From the IMG/VR virus record IMGVR_UViG_3300020548_000020, positions 1 to 42,834 of that record: a DNA stretch of 42,834 nucleotides, one strand, 5' to 3'. The notes beneath the pieces are model-generated. The model saw only the letters and a list, made by a program, of their open reading frames with translations. It ran no database searches and was not told the DNA's origin. Positions 40,401 to 42,834 of this stretch are shown here, piece by piece (positions within the stretch are counted from its first letter, which is position 1; every line of letters begins with the position of its first letter). This DNA comes from a virus. The translations under genes and the position numbers were made by a program.

Positions 40401-42834
40401 TGTCGGTGACAGCATTAAATATCTGACCAATACTCTTATCATAAAAATCGCCTAAACTACTTAAAGTTCTACTTGCTAAGTTAGTTGTACTATTTCCCTC
40501 ACTCTTGTTCTTAAAAAGAAGTTGAAGGAATTTAGTTTTATCTTTAGCGTACGTGTTCCCTGGAAAAATAAAAGCTTGGAATATTTTATCAACAGGTTTG
40601 AATGACCAGGTTTCATCTGTAGGAGAATTGCCATAATTTATTCTTCTATCTGGCTTAAGAACCAACCAAGCTCTTGCGTAGGCGTCGTTCCACATAGCCT
40701 GTCTGAATAGACCAACAAGATAATAGAATAAATCTTGAGGGTTTCTTATTACAGAACCTAGGTCTGCTTCAGTTAACGTTTCGCCATATATATTGCCCAT
40801 TTGGACTGGATCAAATAAGTTTGATTTTAAAAGTGCTATTTTTTCTATGCTAAGTGCATTAAAATATTCTATTAAACCACCATCAGCTATAGGTGCATCT
40901 ATGAAATTTTTTCTCGCAAACTCTATTGCATCTGCCTGGGATGAAGTCGGCTTATCCCCAAACAATAAACTAAATTCATCTAAAGCGCTGTTGCCCGTAA
41001 CATTAAATTTGTTATAAGTTCCAAAATTATCTGGCAGTTGCTTGCCACTAAAAATCTTTTGTATTTCGCCAGTGAATGGAGTCGTATCATCCCAATTCAT
41101 TAAATATGTTTCTTCAAAAATGATTTTAACTGATTCGTATGTATGATAACCATAGCGGAACTGGTCCCATATTTGCTGAGCTTGAGCTAAAGTTCTTCCG
41201 TTTCCAGCTATAACTGTTGTGTTCAAATCATAATCTTCATCGTAGAATTTTCTTGACTCAATTGAAGTACTATCTTGAAGAGAATAAACTGATGGGAACT
41301 GTATTCTTCCAGAAGAGCTATAATCTTTATCTGATTTTTCGCTTTTAAGAATATTTATTCCATACAGTAAATCATTTAAATTTCCTCTACTTGCATCATC
41401 AACTGGTTTTCTTATCAGGTCATAATAGCTTTTAAAATTTCCACCGCGTGCATAATTAGCGTCACCTGTATCAGCTGCATTTTCTGGAACATACTGTCTA
41501 ATTGCTTCTAGGTTTGGATTTTTTAAGATAGCGTACAAGTCTCCACCATTTGTCCCCGCTGTCCAAGGACCAAACCCAATTACAACTGAATCCTCTGTAG
41601 GCGCCTCAGTTGGACCAGGGTTAAATGGTTCAAGCCCAGGTCCATTATTATTGGATTTTTTAATTTTGAAATTTTTAATTGGCACTACAGAACTAAAGGC
41701 TACACCAAGTGGGACTGTATTCGGAACAAATGCAAAATAACATTCTTCTATATCTGGTACCGGTGCGTATCCCTTATCTTCGTATCTCCATGCATCTTTG
41801 CCTGGTTCATCTCTTTTAACAGAAAGTTTATTAACAGTTAAAACGTCCAAATAATAAGCTGCGTCTGGAGAAACTACGGCATCTATTTCTGTTTGCTCTA
41901 GATTAATTGCATCGCTTCCATTAGCATTTGCAAGTTTAATATCTACTGTTTCGTTTTTTCCCCAAAGAAAGTAGGCTGGTTTACAAACTACGGCTGCACC
42001 TTGTCCGTTATTAGCGGAAGGGTTATACACAAGTACGTGCATATTTTGATAGTCTTTAGCTTCACCATACAAAGATGCGCTGTCATTATCAAAATACCAT
42101 TTTTTAAATTTCTTAACCAAATTTTCATCTGACACTGCAACGTTGTAAGGCCATCTCATGGCTATATAGAATTGTTCTTCTAGACTTGTTTTTGGTGGTT
42201 CCCACTCGTTGTAGGAGAACGGCCTACTCCCATTTAACTCTGGGCTAAGTTCCAATATATCTGATGAATTTTGATTGTTTAAAGTTGGCTCAGGAAAAGG
42301 CATGGTTATTGATAGTGACTGTTGGTTTGCAATTGTCTCCGGGATAAAACCATTCAAAGAAAAATCAATAGGATTATTTAATATCTCTACAATCTGAGAA
42401 CCAGAAAGACCTTTTTCTGTTTGATAGTCTATGTCATATATTAAAAAATCTTTAAATTCTTGTCCATATATATTATCAACCCTATTCAGAATAAATGATT
42501 CACCACCAGAAGTATTCTGTCCAGTGCTTGTATTGCCCGCTCCGGTCTTAGCGATATCGTACTGGAAAGCATAGGTATCTAAAGTTTTATCGTCATTGTT
42601 TCTTGCAGTAAAGAACGGATACCTAAATCTACTTGGGAGTTGTTGAATCTGCGCGTGTGAGGAACCAGTTAAATCAGTTACGATCTCGACATTATTGCCC
42701 ACAGGTAAGTGAAATCCTATTGTTACTTTTCCTTTTGATGTAGGAAGTTTTGCAATTATATTTCCTTTTGCGTCTGCTATTTCTTGAAAATCTTTATCAT
42801 TAAAATTAATTAATATTCCTTGTTCCCTCAAATA
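37480..42834 (-). CDS. Giant baseplate hub protein with hydrophobic and split SNase-like domains (5' end cut)
   Basis: 1784 residues visible and open at the window edge. The first possible start is a TTG at 42831 without a visible ribosome site, so the true start may lie beyond. Residues ~880-1060 resemble the gp27/late-control-gene-D hub pattern: SGEIIILGNADIRPHDLVYL, then MYGMFEVEQVVHHFTSELGF and VTSITPNALVTVND. Residues ~1163-1225 are a Gly/Ala-rich hydrophobic stretch (AGLAVAVGSAGYGVAAGAAA and more) ending in WKAWKWVRNNLLDQ. Residues ~1355-1640 contain an SNase-like domain in two parts. The first is VIDGDTIHV with Asp1360 and Asp1362 and RLDGINVSE with Arg1379 and Glu1387. The second begins at SPGMVATEFVKTVLENKTFV (1561 on), with Arg1617 in RYQRTLGTVFY. 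About 165 residues are inserted between them. Function: tail hub for certain by context, nuclease activity possible. Confidence 0.7.
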   Translation of the reverse strand, partial: YLREQGILINFNDKDFQEIADAKGNIIAKLPTSKGKVTIGFHLPVGNNVEIVTDLTGSSHAQIQQLPSRFRYPFFTARNNDDKTLDTYAFQYDIAKTGAGNTSTGQNTSGGESFILNRVDNIYGQEFKDFLIYDIDYQTEKGLSGSQIVEILNNPIDFSLNGFIPETIANQQSLSITMPFPEPTLNNQNSSDILELSPELNGSRPFSYNEWEPPKTSLEEQFYIAMRWPYNVAVSDENLVKKFKKWYFDNDSASLYGEAKDYQNMHVLVYNPSANNGQGAAVVCKPAYFLWGKNETVDIKLANANGSDAINLEQTEIDAVVSPDAAYYLDVLTVNKLSVKRDEPGKDAWRYEDKGYAPVPDIEECYFAFVPNTVPLGVAFSSVVPIKNFKIKKSNNNGPGLEPFNPGPTEAPTEDSVVIGFGPWTAGTNGGDLYAILKNPNLEAIRQYVPENAADTGDANYARGGNFKSYYDLIRKPVDDASRGNLNDLLYGINILKSEKSDKDYSSSGRIQFPSVYSLQDSTSIESRKFYDEDYDLNTTVIAGNGRTLAQAQQIWDQFRYGYHTYESVKIIFEETYLMNWDDTTPFTGEIQKIFSGKQLPDNFGTYNKFNVTGNSALDEFSLLFGDKPTSSQADAIEFARKNFIDAPIADGGLIEYFNALSIEKIALLKSNLFDPVQMGNIYGETLTEADLGSVIRNPQDLFYYLVGLFRQAMWNDAYARAWLVLKPDRRINYGNSPTDETWSFKPVDKIFQAFIFPGNTYAKDKTKFLQLLFKNKSEGNSTTNLASRTLSSLGDFYDKSIGQIFNAVTDSLSALFNVFRLNMLQTGYGLSQSTVLARQANILNKALNDSIYYQLGRPGSLLRAVDNPFTREYAEPVVEIREPFQRIHYLSSFSHILSNQIQENSGVATTITAVSDGKYPVTVSLDKGAPADRQVENTVETGIYFDNVVGSGFFGFLHPLLHPFETGRGISKNVTGAPDELSAKRVALSHLRESVKDIYSGEIIILGNADIRPHDLVYLADIYERMYGMFEVEQVVHHFTSELGFVTSITPNALVTVNDPARWFMTSWLHSWMNVQTVRNDTRIYLDSLRAGNTGITMGGEISLDALGNSLTPQLIGGMQFTGGSSALIKDVVANVTASGFTNSGLSESIKAQAAKNGNNGQVDGAAIAGVISGTAGLAVAVGSAGYGVAAGAAAVSAGTIAGVGAAPIIATAGMLLGPLAWKAWKWVRNNLLDQHGCYVQYLTRNGQPMEAGLSYNQGMVVGRYHSISLLPGILGVRTKTRSADGYEYIRTNDLMKSLGWSERETANFVRYASYENALVHAQVLGLAGLGPDKTGFEPFFKVLCTLDKGTGLGGSGVIDGDTIHVKDVLNPNVKFTLRLDGINVSEKVQVGFTETSKNGYVIGKNIRLINGKYYATLVTGGYDYDSEDEIIKDSFGYPVPKPIENNLIPARMINNQVASGDNITVRNLGYPFDGTFNVLSSVVVDPNFNSNIVNYVTYELNPNQSSIDLYGPVQNYYDSNLQNTITPIDNKLIFDLNNEKQIKYSSEPIENDLVIQDFGSPGMVATEFVKTVLENKTFVVRIKQSRTAPNKFENENDFEPNGNDNRIKFLKERYQRTLGTVFYSVPSGAMEKYKNTVFTFMKNYDFNSDLIRAKFKDEFFDSKEPFYINFPYIFSTAYELNNRFDWNNNDYTEMLSEGEPRGEERVRTFYALIEVLKLYELYGNASKWPIMLWDEYYEDGTPVTLNWELITRNYGTTVYTKDLLTESESVITSSEQMITKGK

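Noticed and set aside
1-42834. CRISPR array, because a Cas4-like protein is present
   Set aside because: I found no direct repeats with regular spacers and no other cas gene; Cas4-like proteins are common in phages without CRISPR.
1-42834. tRNA genes
   Set aside because: No cloverleaf-like sequence with a TTC-type T-loop was found in the few non-coding gaps, all too short apart from 11118-11281, which does not fit one.

Overview
The window is a stretch of a low-GC (by eye about one third G+C) double-stranded DNA bacteriophage genome of the contractile-tailed (myovirus) type. Every gene I can support lies on the minus strand, so transcription runs from the high-coordinate end to the low end. 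Most neighbours overlap by 1-8 bases or sit within about 25 bases of each other. I see no tRNA, rRNA, CRISPR array, insertion sequence or integrase. The longest non-coding stretch is 11118-11281 (164 bases), so there is no gene desert over 300 bases. The host is not shown directly. Several features are common in actinobacteria and their phages: flavin-dependent thymidylate synthase, a B12-dependent ribonucleotide reductase, an actinobacterial-type Pyr_excise protein, and an apparently leaderless thyX promoter. A low-GC actinobacterial host is therefore my best guess, but only an inference.

Region 1 (42834 down to 31485) is the baseplate and cell-wall penetration module. In transcription order it holds a giant hub-type protein that also carries a hydrophobic segment and a split nuclease-like domain, a two-domain tail lysin (M15-type peptidase plus SLT-type lysozyme), an OB-fold spike-type protein, a small baseplate protein, a gp25-like protein, a baseplate J-like protein and a metallophosphoesterase.

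Region 2 (31468 down to 11282) is the module of very large virion proteins: a short ORF overlapping a 1584-residue protein, a 2046-residue protein, then a run of smaller beta-rich proteins (882, 640, 706, 134 and 429 residues), several of which look like diverged paralogues. It closes with a 210-residue repeat-containing protein that seems to have its own promoter and a strong terminator.

Between 11281 and 11118 lies a compact non-coding block with a palindrome, an extended -10 element and an intrinsic terminator. It could encode a small RNA of about 68 nt.

Region 3 (11117 down to 1) is the nucleotide-metabolism and DNA-replication module: a class II ribonucleotide reductase and ThyX for dNTP supply, several small proteins (one a 56-residue two-helix membrane protein), two family-2 glycosyltransferases and a possible GT-D-type enzyme, a free staphylococcal-type nuclease, a Pyr_excise-family repair protein, a deoxyribosyltransferase-like protein, a helix-turn-helix PD-(D/E)XK endonuclease, a DnaB-type helicase, a Cas4/RecB-like protein and the start of one more gene. 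A short monocistronic gene (4346-4540), with its own promoter and terminator, encodes a stand-alone copy of the domain found at the N-terminus of the metallophosphoesterase in region 1.

The most unusual things here are the hub-membrane segment-nuclease architecture at 37480-42834, the shared TGATATAAT promoter element including a leaderless thyX, the small-RNA candidate, and the Thr-Pro-rich 1584-residue protein.
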